A stretch of DNA of 15,094 bases from an uncultured Collinsella sp. (GTDB lineage: Bacteria; Actinomycetota; Coriobacteriia; Coriobacteriales; Coriobacteriaceae), in assembly GCA_902494565.1 (NCBI GenBank), contig CABUTN010000038.1, positions 1 to 15,094 of the forward strand, in the 5' to 3' direction. Below, one piece after another: positions 14,580 to 15,094 of this stretch. A program made the translations under genes and the position numbers. The stretch's first letter is position 1. Every line of letters starts with the position of its first letter. The notes below the pieces were generated by a model. It was not told the DNA's origin. It worked only from the letters and a program-made list of their open reading frames with translations, and did no database searches.

Positions 14580-14580
14580 T
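14572..14580 (+). promoter_or_regulatory. Extended -10 promoter of the ModE-like regulator gene
   Basis: Plus-strand TGCTACAAT is a close match to the extended -10 consensus TGnTATAAT. No convincing -35 lies 17 bp upstream, as is often true of extended -10 promoters. The start point would be near 14587, about 78 nt before the coding start. Confidence 0.5.
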
Positions 14581-14664
14581 GCATGATTTAAGAAGAGCAC
14601 ACGAGGGTTTGACGCTGGCATTGCGTTTGCCCAGCAAACACTTTAGCGGGGAGACGTGAGGCAC

Positions 14665-15009
14665 ATGGATTACAAGACGACGGCAAAGTTGGTCATTCAA
14701 GCGCGCGACAAAGATCTTCCGGGCGTGTTTGGTCACGGCTGCGTCTTGCTGCTGCAAGGTATCGCCCGCGAGCACTCGCTCAACCGTGCCGCAAAGAGCA
14801 TGGGTATGGCGTATTCCAAGGCCTGGCGCATTGTGAACGAGGCCGAAGGTCAGCTGGGCTGCAAGCTCATCGAGCGCGACGGAGCCCGCGGATCATCGCT
14901 CACCCCAGCTGGCGAGCGAGCCATCGAAGTCTACGAAACCCTCCAGGCCGACATCAACAACGTCATCGCCTCCAAAGCCAACGAACTCATCGCCAGCATC
15001 AAAAAGTAG
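14665..15009 (+). CDS. Small winged-helix regulator, ModE N-terminal / LysR-like HTH
   Basis: This 114-residue protein consists almost entirely of a DNA-binding winged helix of the type at the N-terminus of ModE. The pattern VLLLQGIAREHSLNRAAKSM followed by GMAYSKAWRIVNEAEGQLG corresponds to the ModE helix-turn-helix. KLIERDGARGSSLTPAGERA is the wing and following helix, and a short C-terminal helix could dimerise. There is no molybdate-binding (MOP/TOBE) domain, so molybdate sensing is not implied. The ATG at 14665 is preferred, with GAGG 3 nt upstream and GGAG 11 nt upstream. A GTG at 14656 is in frame but only 2 nt from that GGAG. It is the only plus-strand gene here and is divergent from guaB; its target is unknown, and guaB or itself are possibilities by position alone. 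Confidence 0.8.
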   Translation: MDYKTTAKLVIQARDKDLPGVFGHGCVLLLQGIAREHSLNRAAKSMGMAYSKAWRIVNEAEGQLGCKLIERDGARGSSLTPAGERAIEVYETLQADINNVIASKANELIASIKK

Positions 15010-15032
15010 CTAATTTAGGACGGGGCTTTTTT
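15001..15032 (+). terminator. Possible weak terminator of the winged-helix gene
   Basis: AAAAAGT at 15001-15007 can pair with GCTTTTT at 15025-15031, ending in a T-run (15027-15032) just after the stop codon. The stem is A/T-only apart from one G-C and one G·U pair, and the loop is long (17 nt). A second option pairs AGCTAA (15008-15013) with TTAGCT (15031-15036). Neither is strong. Confidence 0.3.
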
Positions 15033-15094
15033 AGCTGGTCGGTCACCATAGATGATTATTCTGGGACGGGGATTAAAAAATCATTATGTACACA
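15010..15094. other. Right-edge non-coding stretch with a GGACGGGG direct repeat
   Basis: No gene is visible in these last 85 bases. The word GGACGGGG occurs twice (15018-15025 and 15064-15071), each time near a T- or A-rich run. An ATGATT...AATCAT inverted pair (15052-15057 and 15079-15084) surrounds the second copy. This could be part of a REP-like repeat or the next gene's control region; the window ends too soon to tell. Confidence 0.3.

Noticed and set aside
15031..15047. Similarity of TTAGCTGGTCGGTC to the foot of the leuS leader (TTAGCTGGGGTCGGTC) and to GGTCGGCT in the guaB leader
   Set aside because: The matches are short, need a gap, and are made of words common in this GC-rich genome; chance is the simpler explanation without a genome-wide count.

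Overview
This 15.1 kb window is chromosomal housekeeping DNA from a high-GC bacterium. Gene content and order, the very GC-rich third codon positions and the protein styles best fit the Actinomycetota class Coriobacteriia, probably a gut genus such as Collinsella. That placement is inference from recognition, not from a search.

Layout, right to left, because nine of the ten genes lie on the minus strand. (1) At 14665-15009 (+) is a small ModE-like winged-helix regulator. It is divergent from guaB (IMP dehydrogenase, 12960-14471, -), and the two share a 190 bp region with overlapping promoters and two tandem palindromes at the guaB start point. (2) guaB ends in a 15-bp hairpin. leuS follows (10123-12699, -), preceded by a roughly 150 nt leader that folds into a very long stem next to a hairpin that may cover the ribosome binding site. 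leuS ends in its own intrinsic terminator. (3) A near-consensus promoter (9946-9974) and then a strong terminator-like hairpin (9888-9920) precede a tightly packed eight-gene operon: rimP, nusA, infB, rbfA, nrnA, truB, ribF, dnaG. dnaG runs off the left edge. Most junctions in the operon are within 15 nt or overlap by 4-8 nt; the exception is nusA-infB at 91 nt.

The operon joins ribosome maturation (RimP, RbfA), transcription elongation and termination (NusA), translation initiation (IF-2), tRNA modification (TruB), nano-RNA and pAp recycling (NrnA), flavin cofactor synthesis (RibF) and replication priming (DnaG). The core order is the classic nusA-infB cluster. Here ylxR and an L7Ae-family gene are absent between nusA and infB, rpsO is absent after ribF, and dnaG takes that last position.

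There is no CRISPR array, prophage, insertion sequence, tRNA or rRNA in the window, and no obviously new multi-gene system. The most interesting signals are regulatory RNA and DNA: the leuS leader, the rimP leader attenuator and the guaB control region. Two protein features also stand out: a Cys/His-rich tail on NusA, and an IMP dehydrogenase of the Tritrichomonas foetus type.
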